A stretch of 25,386 nt of DNA from Actinoalloteichus_B caeruleus. Its GTDB lineage: Bacteria > Actinomycetota > Actinomycetes > Mycobacteriales > Pseudonocardiaceae. The notes under the pieces are model-generated. The model was not told where the DNA came from. It made no database searches and saw only the letters and a list, made by a program, of their open reading frames with translations. The translations under genes and the position numbers were made by a program. Each line of letters begins with the position of its first letter. Position 1 is the stretch's first letter. Where the stretch lies: assembly GCF_000718005.1 (NCBI RefSeq), contig NZ_JODV01000030.1, one strand, 5' to 3'. Of this stretch, positions 6,700 through 16,976 are shown one piece after another.

Positions 6700-7203
6700 G
6701 GGTCCTCTCTCTCGTTCGTCGGCACGACGTGTCACCGCGCCGCACTACCGCTGCCCAACCCGTGCGGCCCCGGGCGCATTCCCGCTCCGGGTGTGACGAG
6801 GTGGGGCGGCGGAGGAGATTACCGGCGACCGGTGGTCGGGTGTTCCCAGGTGCCGCACGGAGTCGGGGCCCCGGGGCGGCGGACGCCGTACCGACGTGCT
6901 CACCGAGGCCGCGAGCGCCCTCGGAGCCCGGGCGGTGGTCTTCGACGCCACTGGTCGGGGAGGCGGGGCGGCACGCGGTTCCGGTGGTGGTGTCGCGGTG
7001 GGTTCAGCGTCCGGAGTGGGCGCCACCGTGTTCAGTTTCGGGGCGGAGGGGGCGGGACCCGGCGCCCGGGGTTCCGGGAGACGCGGAAGGCGGTCCGGAC
7101 GTCCCGGTGATCCGTTCCCCGAGCGGCGAAGTCCGGCCCCGCCCGCGTGGGCGCCGGCCCTCCCCCGGTGGCCCGTTCCTGGTGGGGCTGCCCGTTCGGA
7201 GCA
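6700..7203. other. intergenic region without a supported gene
   Basis: The open frames on both strands translate to Gly/Ala/Arg- or Pro-rich sequence without ribosome binding sites. A slightly AT-richer stretch near 6815-6835 (GAGATTACCGG) precedes the 37-residue gene on the minus strand, but clear promoter boxes were not identified. Confidence 0.5.
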
Positions 7204-7233
7204 TTGACACCGGTTGGTCGAAGCTTCTACTTT
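7204..7233 (+). promoter_or_regulatory. candidate promoter of the LacI-family gene
   Basis: TTGACA (7204-7209) is followed after 18 bases by TACTTT (7228-7233). The predicted transcription start lies about 60 bases before the ATG at 7301. An 8-bp palindrome GAAGCTTC (7220-7227) sits inside the spacer. Confidence 0.5.
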
Positions 7234-7252
7234 CCGATCAACGACACCAGGT

Positions 7253-7262
7253 GAATCGTTTC
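7253..7262 (+). promoter_or_regulatory. candidate LacI-family operator
   Basis: GAATCGTTTC fits the AANCGNTT core recognised by GalR/LacI-family repressors (core 7254-7261). It lies between the predicted promoter and the repressor gene, the right place for autoregulation. I saw no second copy upstream of the glycosidase genes. Confidence 0.5.
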
Positions 7263-7300
7263 GACCCCAGTCGCCTCAAACCGGACCGCAAAGGAGCGGA

Positions 7301-8311
7301 ATGGTCACGATCAAGGACGTCGCCGAGAGGGCCGGAGTGTCCACGAGCACCGTGTCCTACGTGCTCAGCGGTGCCCGCAAGATCTCCGCCGGCACTCGGG
7401 AGGTCGTGCGCCAGGCGATCGACGAACTCGGGTACCACCCCCATGCCAGTGCCAGGGCGCTCCGCGCGGCGCGGACCAGGGTCCTGGCCCTGGCCCTCCC
7501 CCAGACCACTCGGTCCTACCGGGCCGTCGACGGGCGCTTCATCCACGACCTGAGCGTCGCCGCCGTCCGCCAGGGCCACGACCTGCTGCTCATGACCGCG
7601 CAGGAGGGTGTTCCCGGGCTGCGGCGGATCGCCAGGGGGCGGTTGGCGGACGCCGGGATCCTGATGGCGGTCGACCTCGACGACCCCCGGATCGAGGCGA
7701 TGCGGGAGGCGAACTTCCCGATCGCGGTGGTGGGGCGGCCCACCACCACTCTCGGCACCCCGTGGACCGACCTGGACTTCGAGCAGGCCGCCGTCCTCGC
7801 CCTGGGGGACCTCGCCTCGGCCGGACACCACCGGCTCGCCTACCTCGCCGTCACCGAACAGGAGATCCAGGCCAGGCGCAGCTACGCCGCGCACGGGCTC
7901 GCCGGGGCGCGCCGCGCGGCCGGGCAGCTCGCGGGGAGCGTGGAGATCCTGCACTCGACCTCGGACCGGCTGGAGCTGCGGCGGCGGTTGGCGGCGCTGT
8001 TCGCGATGCCCGACGCGCCGACGGCGTTGGCCGTGCAGGACGCGGCGGCGGCGCGGGTGGTGGTCGACGCGTTGGCGGAACAGGGGATGCGCGTTCCCTC
8101 GGACGTGTCCGTGGTGTTGATCGGCACGTTGCCCGACGACCCGGAGCACGTCGCGTTCCGCCGCGTCGAGCTGCCCGTCGAGCGGATGGCCGAGCACGCC
8201 ACAGCCCTGGCGATCGCCGCCGTCGATGACCCGACGAGCGGGACGCGGGTCCTCATCCCGCCGGACCTGCTGCCAGGCCCGAGTGTCGCCCCGCCCCGCG
8301 AGGCGGGGTGA
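7301..8311 (+). CDS. LacI-family transcriptional repressor
   Basis: 336 residues, standard LacI-family length. Residues 1-50 are the helix-turn-helix (VTIKDVAERAGVSTSTVSYV), followed by the hinge helix region YHPHASARALRAART. Residues about 60-325 form a periplasmic-binding-protein-like sensor domain. The ATG at 7301 is preceded by AAAGGAG. It is first in a rightward group with GH1 beta-glucosidase and GH31 alpha-xylosidase genes, 135 bases before the former, so a xyloglucan-derived oligosaccharide or isoprimeverose is a plausible inducer. That ligand is inferred from context only. A candidate operator lies in its own leader. Confidence 0.95.
   Translation: MVTIKDVAERAGVSTSTVSYVLSGARKISAGTREVVRQAIDELGYHPHASARALRAARTRVLALALPQTTRSYRAVDGRFIHDLSVAAVRQGHDLLLMTAQEGVPGLRRIARGRLADAGILMAVDLDDPRIEAMREANFPIAVVGRPTTTLGTPWTDLDFEQAAVLALGDLASAGHHRLAYLAVTEQEIQARRSYAAHGLAGARRAAGQLAGSVEILHSTSDRLELRRRLAALFAMPDAPTALAVQDAAAARVVVDALAEQGMRVPSDVSVVLIGTLPDDPEHVAFRRVELPVERMAEHATALAIAAVDDPTSGTRVLIPPDLLPGPSVAPPREAG
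8289..8308 (+). terminator. weak hairpin overlapping the LacI stop codon region
   Basis: CCCCGCC (8289-8295) pairs with GGCGGGG (8302-8308) across a 6-base loop, immediately before the stop codon. It may attenuate read-through from the repressor into the glycosidase genes rather than fully terminate. Confidence 0.4.
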
Positions 8312-8446
8312 GGGCAGCCGCGCGGCCGCCGGGTGTCCCGTCGACGGGCTCCCGGGCACGGCGCGCGCGGCGGACCTCGTCGGCCGCGCCGTCCCCACGG
8401 GCGGCTGGCGAGGCACCGTTCACATCCACGAGAAGAGGAGCGACCC

Positions 8447-9835
<1,389 letters not shown>

Positions 9836-9928
9836 CCAGCATCACCGATCCGCCCGTTCCAGCGCGTTCGTCGACGTCAGAACGCTCGGCTTCCCGGCCG
9901 GGCACCTTCCAGTGGGAAGAGGAAGCGG

Positions 9929-12253
9929 ATGAAGTTCACCAACGGTGTCTGGCTGATGCGCGACGGTGTGCGCGCGTCCTACGCCACCGAGGCACGGGAC
10001 GTGGTCACCACCGGGGAGACGGTGACCGTGCACGCCGCCACCCGGGCGGTGAGACATCGGGGGGACACGTTGTACGGCCCGGTGTTGACCACGCACTGGT
10101 GGACGCCGGCGCCGGACGTGATCGCGGTCCGCACCACCCATTTCGCCGGTGGGCGGCCGCGGTCCCCGGAGTTCTCCCTGGCGGTGGAGCCGGACACCAC
10201 CGCGAAGGTGGAGCGGGTCGGGCCGGTGGTCGAGCTGACCAGTGGGCGGCTGTCGCTGCGGTTGGACACCTCGGCCGAGTGGAGTCTGGACTTCCTCGCC
10301 GAGGGCCGGGTGCTGACGCGGACGGGCCGGAAGGGCACGGGGATCGCGGTCACCGAGGAGGACCGGCACTACTCGGTGGCCCAGCTCTCGCTCGGGGTCG
10401 GCGAGCTCGTCTACGGCCTCGGGGAACGTTTCACGCCGCTGGTGCGCAACGGCCAGGTCGTGGACATCTGGCAGGCCGACGCCGGGACCGGCAGCGAGCA
10501 GTCCTACAAGAACGTGCCCTTTTACCTCACCAACCGGGGCTACGGCGTCTTCGTCAACGAACCGGGGCAGACCTCGTTCGAGGTGGCCTCCGAGCACACG
10601 GGCCGCGTCCAGTTCAGCACTGAGGGCCAGACCCTGGAGTACCTGGTCATCTACGGGCCGACGCCGAAGGAGATCCTGTCCCGGTACACGGCGTTGTTGG
10701 GGCGGCCGGCGCTGCCGCCGGCGTGGTCGTTCGGGCTCTGGTTGTCCACCTCGTTCACCACCTCCTACGACGAGGAGACGGTGACCGGGTTCATCGAGGG
10801 GATGCGCGACCGGTCGATTCCCCTGAGCGTGTTCCACTTCGACTGCTTCTGGATGCGGGAGTACCAGTGGTGTGACTTCGAGTGGGACCCGGCGGTCTTC
10901 CCCGACCCGCCGGGGATGCTGCGGCGGCTGCACGACCGGGGCCTGCGGGTCAGCGTCTGGATAAACCCCTACATCGGGCAGAAGTCCCCGCTGTTCGAGG
11001 AGGGGCTGCGGGAGGGGTACCTGCTGCGGCGGCCGAACGGCGACGTGTGGCAGTGGGACCTGTGGCAGCCCGGGCTGGCGATCGTGGACTTCACCAACCC
11101 CGCCGCCCGGGCCTGGTACTCGGACAAGCTGCGTGGCCTGCTCGCGATGGGCGTGGACTGCTTCAAGACCGACTTCGGGGAACGCATCCCGACCGACGTC
11201 GTGTTCCACGACGGTTCGGACCCGGTGCGGATGCACAACTACTACACCCACCTGTTCAACCAGACGGTGTTCGAGGTGTTGCGCGAGCAGCGGGGCGACG
11301 GGGAGGCGGTGGTGTTCGGCCGGTCGGCGACGGCGGGCGGGCAACGGTTTCCCGTGCACTGGGGCGGGGACTCGGAGTCGACGTTCGAGTCGATGGCGGA
11401 GAGCCTGCGGGGCGGGTTGTCGTTGGGCCTGTCGGGTTTCGGGTTCTGGAGCCACGACATCGGCGGGTTCGAGGGCACCCCCGACCCGGGGGTGTTCAAA
11501 CGGTGGTTGGCCTTCGGGTTGTTGTCCTCCCACAGCCGGCTCCACGGCAGCAGGTCCTACCGGGTGCCGTGGGAGTTCGACGAGGAGTCCGTCGAGGTCG
11601 CGAGGTTCTTCACGGAGCTGAAGTGCAGGCTGATGCCCTATCTCTTCGGGGCGGCGGGGCAGGCCGCCGACCACGGGTGGCCGGTGATGCGGTCGATGGG
11701 GTTCGGTTTCCCCGACGACCCCGCCTGCGACTACCTCGACAGGCAGTACCTGTTGGGTGATGACCTGCTGGTCGCGCCCGTGCTCAGCGCGGACGGCGAG
11801 GTGGAGTACTACGTGCCCTCGGGCCGGTGGACCCACCTGGTCTCCGGGGAGCCGATGGAGGGCCCCGGTTGGCGCCGGGAGCGGCACGGTTTCCTGGGGC
11901 TGCCGGTCCTGGTCCGCCCGGGTGCCGTGGTCCCGCTCGGTGGGCGGTCGGACCGCCCCGACTACGACTACACGCGGGGGTTGACGCTGCGGGTGGGCTG
12001 GTCACCGGAACTGATCAGGACGAGGACTGCCGTTCCGACGCTGGCCGGGGAGACCGGGGTCGAGTTCGAGACCACCCGCACGGGGGCGACGCTCGCCGTT
12101 CGCGTGGTGGCCGGGGCCGCGGCGGGCTGGCGGGTGCTGGTGGTGGGTGTCGCGGCGGTGACGGCGGTGCGCGGAGGCACCTGGGAGCCGCACGAGCAGG
12201 GCGTCCTGCTGTCGGCGACCGGGGCGGAGCTGTCGGTGGTCGTGGCGGACTGA
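9929..12253 (+). CDS. yicI: GH31 alpha-xylosidase (YicI-like)
   Basis: 774 residues, matching Escherichia coli YicI in size. The start (MKFTNGVWLM) parallels the YicI N-terminus. The GH31 barrel carries the nucleophile Asp415 in KTDFGERIPTDV and the acid/base Asp481 in WGGDSEST, one position off the YicI numbering (416 and 482). The intervening YicI-type segments WLSTSFTTSYDE, FHFDCFWM and WINPYIGQKSPLF are present. YicI-type enzymes release alpha-1,6-linked xylose from isoprimeverose and xyloglucan oligosaccharides. There is no signal peptide, so it acts on imported substrates. The ATG is preceded by AAGAGGAAGCGG. It follows the GH1 gene by 93 bases and is the last gene of this group. Confidence 0.95.
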   Translation: MKFTNGVWLMRDGVRASYATEARDVVTTGETVTVHAATRAVRHRGDTLYGPVLTTHWWTPAPDVIAVRTTHFAGGRPRSPEFSLAVEPDTTAKVERVGPVVELTSGRLSLRLDTSAEWSLDFLAEGRVLTRTGRKGTGIAVTEEDRHYSVAQLSLGVGELVYGLGERFTPLVRNGQVVDIWQADAGTGSEQSYKNVPFYLTNRGYGVFVNEPGQTSFEVASEHTGRVQFSTEGQTLEYLVIYGPTPKEILSRYTALLGRPALPPAWSFGLWLSTSFTTSYDEETVTGFIEGMRDRSIPLSVFHFDCFWMREYQWCDFEWDPAVFPDPPGMLRRLHDRGLRVSVWINPYIGQKSPLFEEGLREGYLLRRPNGDVWQWDLWQPGLAIVDFTNPAARAWYSDKLRGLLAMGVDCFKTDFGERIPTDVVFHDGSDPVRMHNYYTHLFNQTVFEVLREQRGDGEAVVFGRSATAGGQRFPVHWGGDSESTFESMAESLRGGLSLGLSGFGFWSHDIGGFEGTPDPGVFKRWLAFGLLSSHSRLHGSRSYRVPWEFDEESVEVARFFTELKCRLMPYLFGAAGQAADHGWPVMRSMGFGFPDDPACDYLDRQYLLGDDLLVAPVLSADGEVEYYVPSGRWTHLVSGEPMEGPGWRRERHGFLGLPVLVRPGAVVPLGGRSDRPDYDYTRGLTLRVGWSPELIRTRTAVPTLAGETGVEFETTRTGATLAVRVVAGAAAGWRVLVVGVAAVTAVRGGTWEPHEQGVLLSATGAELSVVVAD

Positions 12254-12280
12254 ACCGGTTCGGGCGCCGCCGGCCCGTGC

Positions 12281-12321
12281 GGGTCGGACCTCGCGGTGGG
12301 AGCCGCCGAGGGATCCGACCG
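12281..12321 (+). terminator. terminator-like hairpin after the alpha-xylosidase gene
   Basis: GGGTCGGA (12281-12288) and TCCGACCC (12314-12321) are perfect complements. An imperfect TCGCGG/CCGCCGA pairing lies inside the 25-base loop. Confidence 0.45.
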
Positions 12322-12511
12322 GGTCGGCGGTGTGCCGGGGCGCCCAGGGGCTGGGCGGCCGGAAGGAGGATCCGGGCAGGGCCGCGCCTCCAACCTTCGG
12401 GTGATCGTCTCCGCCCGGTCGACCGATGCCGGGGTCCTGGTCGCGCACCTAGCGTGCTTCCCGCCGAGGTTCGGCACGGCCGAACCCGAGTCCAGGGAGG
12501 ACCACATCCTG

Positions 12512-13759
12512 ATGAAGCACCAGAGAACACCGCGAGCGTTGGTGTGCGGGGCGCTGGCAGCGCTGCTCGCGTTGGGGGCGCCCCCGGCGCTCGCCGACCC
12601 CGGCGCCGGCTCCGCCGCGCCGCCGGACACGAACGGGGACTCCGACCGGAGCGCGATGCTCGACGCGCTCCGCTTACCCGTGGAGGCAGCCGGGTACCCG
12701 GGCATCCAGCTCCGCGTCCGGGACGGCGCGGACGAGGAGGTCCTGACCACGGGGGTGGCCGACCTCGACACGGGGGCCCCGACCCCGCCGGACGGCGTGT
12801 TCCGCGCGGCGAGCGTCACCAAGAGCCTGGTGGCGACGCTCGTCCTCCAGCTCGTCGAGGAGGGACGGCTCGCCCTGACCGACCCCCTCGCCGAGCACCT
12901 GCCGGGTTCCGTGCCGACCGCCGACCGGGTCACCGTCGAGCAGTTGTTGAACCACACCAGCGGGCTCACCGACTACCTGGAGGACGCCGAGTTCGACGAC
13001 GTCGCCGAGTACTCGCGGCGCACCTACACGCCGTGGGACCTCGTCCGGTTCTCCGGCGCCCAGGACCCGGTCGGGGAACCGGGAGGGGAGTTCTCCTACG
13101 CCAACATCAACTACGTGCTGCTCGGCCTCGTCGTGGAGTCGGTGACCGGGGAGCCCCTGGAGGTCCTGCTGCGGGAGCGGGTGTTCGACCCCGTGGGGAT
13201 GGTGAACAGCTCCTTCCCGCTCACCGAGCGGGAACTCCCCGGCCCCCACTCCCTCGGGTACTACCGGCTGGCCGGGGACCCGGCTGGTGAGTGGCGGGAG
13301 CTCACCGAGCTGAACCCGTCCTTCGCCTGGGCCGCCTACGCCCTGGTGTCGGACACGGCCGACGTCAACCGCTTCTACCGGGCGCTGTTCGGCGGGGAGC
13401 TGGTGTCGCCGGAGTCGCTGGCGCTGATGACGGACGGCGTCCCCACCACCGATCCGACGCTGTTCCCCCAGTACGGGCTCGGGCTCCAGACGTTGAACAC
13501 GGTGTGCGGGGTCCCGCTCGTCGGGCACACCGGCGGCATCCCCGGTTTCCTGACCTACTCGTTCGGGACGCTGGACGGCGAGCGGCACGTCACCGTCTCC
13601 GGTAACGCCTGGGCCGGGGACGAGAGCGTCGCGCTGTTCCACCTCGGGGTGGTCAACGCGATCAACCTCGAGTTCTGCGGCGAGGAGTGGGCTCCGGTGG
13701 GGAACGTCCCGACCGTCCTGACCGAGCAGCCGCCGCTGGGCGCCGCCCTGAACGGCTGA
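12512..13759 (+). CDS. secreted serine DD-peptidase / class C beta-lactamase-fold hydrolase
   Basis: 415 residues. Residues 1-28 are a Sec signal peptide (KHQRTPRALVCGALAALLAL...APPALA). The penicillin-interacting fold has all three motifs: SxxK as Ser101-Val-Thr-Lys104, YxN as Tyr196-Ala-Asn198, and HTG at 339-341. This set, SVTK/YxN/HTG, is that of the Streptomyces R61 D-alanyl-D-alanine carboxypeptidase and related exported enzymes. A peptidoglycan-peptide carboxypeptidase or D-amino-acid peptidase is therefore most likely; a true cephalosporinase or an esterase of the same fold cannot be excluded. The ATG is chosen because the signal peptide starts there; GGGAGG lies 11 bases upstream. 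It is monocistronic, ending in a strong terminator. Confidence 0.92.
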   Translation: MKHQRTPRALVCGALAALLALGAPPALADPGAGSAAPPDTNGDSDRSAMLDALRLPVEAAGYPGIQLRVRDGADEEVLTTGVADLDTGAPTPPDGVFRAASVTKSLVATLVLQLVEEGRLALTDPLAEHLPGSVPTADRVTVEQLLNHTSGLTDYLEDAEFDDVAEYSRRTYTPWDLVRFSGAQDPVGEPGGEFSYANINYVLLGLVVESVTGEPLEVLLRERVFDPVGMVNSSFPLTERELPGPHSLGYYRLAGDPAGEWRELTELNPSFAWAAYALVSDTADVNRFYRALFGGELVSPESLALMTDGVPTTDPTLFPQYGLGLQTLNTVCGVPLVGHTGGIPGFLTYSFGTLDGERHVTVSGNAWAGDESVALFHLGVVNAINLEFCGEEWAPVGNVPTVLTEQPPLGAALNG

Positions 13760-13765
13760 CGCGAC

Positions 13766-13798
13766 CCCGGCCCCGCCGCCCGGCGCGGCGGGGCCGGG
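13766..13798 (+). terminator. strong terminator after the DD-peptidase gene
   Basis: CCCGGCCCCGCCGC (13766-13779) and GCGGCGGGGCCGGG (13785-13798) form a perfect 14-bp stem with a 5-base loop. It begins 7 bases after the stop codon. Confidence 0.9.
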
Positions 13799-13860
13799 TA
13801 CCCGTTCGGGAGTGGAGCGGACCTCGCGGGGCGCGGGGGAACGCTCCGCCGCGCAGAGGA

Positions 13861-13894
13861 CCGACGGGAAGCTCAGCAAGGCTTCCCCCGTCGG
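13861..13894. other. second hairpin downstream of the DD-peptidase gene
   Basis: CCGACGGGAAGC (13861-13872) pairs with GCTTCCCCCGTCGG (13881-13894) apart from a two-base bulge; the loop is TCAGCAAG. It may be a back-up terminator. I could not match it to a known riboswitch. Confidence 0.5.
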
Positions 13895-14457
13895 GCTGGC
13901 GGCGCGTCGTCGACGGTGGCCGCATCGGGCCAGCCCCACCGACCGGTTCCGGGCCGCCGCCGGCGACAATTCCCGAGAACTCGGACGAAAGCCGACCGAT
14001 AGTCACGAGAAACCACCGCCGAACCACCGCCGGATCCCGATTTCGACGATCGCCGGTACTCCGTCCGGAGCACTTCCGGTGAATTCCCCGGCGAGGAGAC
14101 GCCACTCGGAATCACGTCGGTCGCGCTTCCGGCGACAAGCACCGGTGTTTCCGCATTCTTGGCTGCTCGATGAATTCTGGGTAACATTCCCGCCCAGCCA
14201 GCCGGCACCGGTGGCCACGGCACGGCCACCGCTCGACGACCAGCGTCCTGACCAGCCATCCCACGTCGACACGAGACGGCGGGGCCCACCCCGCCTGGTT
14301 GTCCACCGAATTCCGCGTGGCGACACCCCCACCACCCGGGCTGCCGTGACATCGCCGGCCCCGGACGAACGGGTGGCCTCCTCCTTCTTCCTCTCGGTGG
14401 GACACCGGGCGCGTCGAAGTGTGACCGGGTCGTGGTCAGGCCCTGAAGGGAATGACG
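13895..14457. other. intergenic region and long leader upstream of the pectin lyase gene
   Basis: No gene is supported. The part from about 13970 to 14190 is AT-richer and ends in the promoter at 14159-14187. The remainder would be a transcribed leader of about 265 bases before the start codon. Confidence 0.55.
14159..14187 (+). promoter_or_regulatory. candidate promoter of the rhamnogalacturonan lyase gene
   Basis: TTGGCT (14159-14164) and TAACAT (14182-14187) are separated by exactly 17 bases in a locally AT-rich stretch. This is the best sigma-70-like match in the gap. Confidence 0.55.
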
Positions 14458-16785
14458 ATGTCGAACGATCGACGGATATCGGGGAAACGCCCACCGCGAC
14501 GATGGAGAACCGCCGTCACGGCGGTCATCGCCACCGTTCTCGCCACTCTCGGGGTTCCGGCGGCCGCCAACGCGGCCACCGTCGACCCCAACACCTACTA
14601 CCAGCTGGTGAACCGGCACAGCGGTAAGGCGCTGGACATCGAGGCCCGGGGCACCGGGGACGGCGTGGACGCCGTGCAGTGGACCCGGAACTCGGGCACG
14701 AACCAGCAGTTCCGGTTCCTGTCCTCCGGCGACGGGTGGTACCGGATCCAGGCCCGGCACAGCGGGAAGGTCCTCGACCTCTACGAGTTCGACGTCGCCG
14801 ACGGCGCCCGTGTCGTGCAGTGGGCGGACCTCAACGGGCACAACCAGCAGTTCCGCCTCGCGGACTCCGCCGACGGCCACATGCGGTTCATCAACCGGCT
14901 CAGCGGCAAGGCGCTCGAGGTGTGGGAGCGGTCCACCGAGGACGGGGCCCGGATCTCCCAGTACTCCGACCACGACGGCCACAACCAGCAGTGGCGGCTC
15001 GTCCCGGTCGACGGGGGTGGCACGCAGCCACCCGGGCAGGCCAGGCAGGTGGAGGACCTGAACCGGGGTCTGATCAGCGCCAGGTCGGGGAACGGCAACC
15101 TGGTGAGCTGGCGGCTGCTGGGGACCGACCCGGCGGGAGTGGCGTTCAACCTGTACCGGGGTTCGACCCGGGTGAACTCGTCGCCGATCACGGACTCGAC
15201 GAACTACTTCGACGGCGGGGCCTCGGCCACGGCGAGCTACACCGTCCGGGCCGTGGTGAACGGCACCGAGCAGGGCGCGTCGGAACCCTCGCTGCGGTTC
15301 GGCGGCGGAAACTACCTCGACGTCCCGCTCCAGGTGCCCTCGGGTGGTCGGACCCCGGACGGCGTGGACTACACGTACTCGGCCAACGACGCCAGCGTCG
15401 GTGACCTCGACGGCGACGGCCAGTACGAGTTCGTCGTCAAGTGGGATCCGTCGAACTCCAAGGACAACGCGCACTCGGGGCACACCGGGAACGTGTTCGT
15501 CGACGCCTACCGGCTGGACGGCACCCGGCTGTGGCGGATCGACCTGGGCCGCAACATCCGGGCGGGGGCGCACTACACCCAGTTCCAGGTGTACGACTTC
15601 GACGGCGACGGCCGGGCGGAGGTCGCGATGAAGACGGCGGACGGCACCGTGGACGGTGCTGGACGCGTCATCGGCAACGCCAACGCCGACCACCGCAACT
15701 CCAGCGGCTACGTCCTCGCCGGGCCGGAGTTCCTGACCGTCTTCGACGGTCGGACCGGAGCCGCGCTGTCCACGGTGGACTACCTGCCGGCGCGGGGCAA
15801 CGTCAGCGACTGGGGCGACAACTACGGCAACCGGGTGGACCGCTTCCTGGCGGGCACCGCCTACCTGGACGGCCAGCGGCCGAGCCTCATCATGTCCCGT
15901 GGCTACTACACGCGCACGGTCATCGTGGCCTGGGACTTCCGCGACGGCAGCCTGACCAGGCGCTGGACCTTCGACAGCAACTCGGCCGGCAGCCAGTACC
16001 GGGGGCAGGGTTTCCACAGCCTGTCGATCGCCGACGTGGACGGTGACGGTCGTGACGAGATCGTCTTCGGCGCGATGGTCATCGACGACGACGGCACCCC
16101 GTTGTGGAACACCGGCTACGGGCACGGCGACGCGCTGCACGTCGGCGACTTCGTGCCCAGCCGCCCGGGGCTGGAGGTCTTCGGCGTCGCCGAGAACAGC
16201 AACCAGCCCAGTTCGTGGCTGGTGGACGCCCGCACCGGGCAGCCGATCCACACCACGCCGGCCAACGGCGACAACGGGCGCGGGGTGGCCGGTGACATCT
16301 GGGCGGGCAGCCCCGGAGCCGAGATGTGGTCGTCGCGGGTGGACGGCATGCGCGACACCCAGGGCCGGAACGTGGGGCGCAAGCCGTCGTCGACGAACTT
16401 CCTGATCTGGTGGGACGGCGACCCGGTGCGGGAACTGCTCGACCAGACCAGGATCGACAAGTACGGGCCGAACGGGGACACCCGGCTGCTGACGGCGAAC
16501 GGTGTGGCCTCGAACAACGGCACGAAGGCCACTCCCGCGCTCTCGGGCGACCTGTTCGGGGACTGGCGGGAGGAGGTGGTGTGGCGGACGTCGGACAGCC
16601 GCGCGCTGCGGATCTACACGACGACCGACCTCACCGACCTGCGGATTCCGACGCTGATGCACGACACCCAGTACCGGGTGGCGATCGCGTGGCAGAACAC
16701 CGCCTACAACCAGCCGCCGCACCCCAGCTTCTTCATCGGGGACGGCATGGGCGCGGTTCCGCAGCCGAACGTCTACTACCCGTGA
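14458..16785 (+). CDS. secreted PL11 rhamnogalacturonan lyase with CBM13 lectin domain
   Basis: 775 residues. Residues 1-39 are an export signal with a twin arginine (PPRRWRTAV), a hydrophobic core and an ANA cleavage site; Sec or Tat. Residues about 46-183 are three ricin-type beta-trefoil repeats, each ending in the QxW-like NQQF/NQQF/NQQW, which bind carbohydrate. After a Gly/Pro linker, residues about 197-775 match PL11 lyases such as Bacillus YesW. This part begins with a beta-sandwich (EDLNRGLISARSGNGNLVSW) and continues as a propeller with calcium-type loops DLDGDGQ, DFDGDGRAE and DVDGDGRDE. These enzymes cleave the rhamnogalacturonan I backbone of pectin by beta-elimination. Of two in-frame ATGs I prefer 14458, which gives 8 bases from GAAGGG; 14452 is the alternative. 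It is monocistronic. Confidence 0.95.
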   Translation: MSNDRRISGKRPPRRWRTAVTAVIATVLATLGVPAAANAATVDPNTYYQLVNRHSGKALDIEARGTGDGVDAVQWTRNSGTNQQFRFLSSGDGWYRIQARHSGKVLDLYEFDVADGARVVQWADLNGHNQQFRLADSADGHMRFINRLSGKALEVWERSTEDGARISQYSDHDGHNQQWRLVPVDGGGTQPPGQARQVEDLNRGLISARSGNGNLVSWRLLGTDPAGVAFNLYRGSTRVNSSPITDSTNYFDGGASATASYTVRAVVNGTEQGASEPSLRFGGGNYLDVPLQVPSGGRTPDGVDYTYSANDASVGDLDGDGQYEFVVKWDPSNSKDNAHSGHTGNVFVDAYRLDGTRLWRIDLGRNIRAGAHYTQFQVYDFDGDGRAEVAMKTADGTVDGAGRVIGNANADHRNSSGYVLAGPEFLTVFDGRTGAALSTVDYLPARGNVSDWGDNYGNRVDRFLAGTAYLDGQRPSLIMSRGYYTRTVIVAWDFRDGSLTRRWTFDSNSAGSQYRGQGFHSLSIADVDGDGRDEIVFGAMVIDDDGTPLWNTGYGHGDALHVGDFVPSRPGLEVFGVAENSNQPSSWLVDARTGQPIHTTPANGDNGRGVAGDIWAGSPGAEMWSSRVDGMRDTQGRNVGRKPSSTNFLIWWDGDPVRELLDQTRIDKYGPNGDTRLLTANGVASNNGTKATPALSGDLFGDWREEVVWRTSDSRALRIYTTTDLTDLRIPTLMHDTQYRVAIAWQNTAYNQPPHPSFFIGDGMGAVPQPNVYYP

Positions 16786-16813
16786 CCCGTCGAGCCGCTG
16801 AGCCGTGATCGCG

Positions 16814-16843
16814 CGTCGGGGAGTCCGGGTGGACTCCCCGACG
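16814..16843. terminator. bidirectional terminator between convergent genes
   Basis: CGTCGGGGAGTCC (16814-16826) and GGACTCCCCGACG (16831-16843) form a perfect 13-bp stem with a 4-base loop. It lies between the lyase gene (stop 16785) and the leftward operon (last stop 16977). Confidence 0.9.
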
Positions 16844-16844
16844 T

Positions 16845-16856
16845 GTTCCCGGGAAC
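16845..16856. repeat. 12-bp perfect palindrome beside the terminator
   Basis: GTTCCCGGGAAC is a perfect palindrome. With flanks it extends to 16841-16860 with one mismatched pair. It abuts the preceding terminator and could be a regulator or phage-integrase-type binding site, or part of a compound terminator. Confidence 0.45.
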
Positions 16857-16976
16857 GCGTCGGGGTGACGCGGGTGCGCAGGCGGCCCGGGAGGAATCGG
16901 AGAACGGCGCACCGGACGAGCTCCCTCCCCAGGGGGCGCGGACGGGGCGGCACGGACGTGGTGGTCCCGCCGCCGC

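Noticed and set aside
5836..7110. A 424-codon plus-strand Gly/Arg-rich frame in the sparsely coding region
   Set aside because: It has no ribosome binding site or domain, and it runs antisense to two short genes with better codon bias.
6745..7207. Open frames on both strands upstream of the LacI gene
   Set aside because: Low-complexity translations, no ribosome binding sites, and overlap with the LacI promoter region.
13861..13894. A c-di-AMP or other known riboswitch downstream of the DD-peptidase gene
   Set aside because: The hairpin lacks the conserved segments of any riboswitch class I could recall, and it lies nearly 600 bases before the next gene.
13812..14627. A 271-codon plus-strand frame running into the start of the lyase gene
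   Set aside because: Its His/Arg/Pro-rich composition and overlap with the promoter and signal-peptide region of the lyase in another frame argue against coding.
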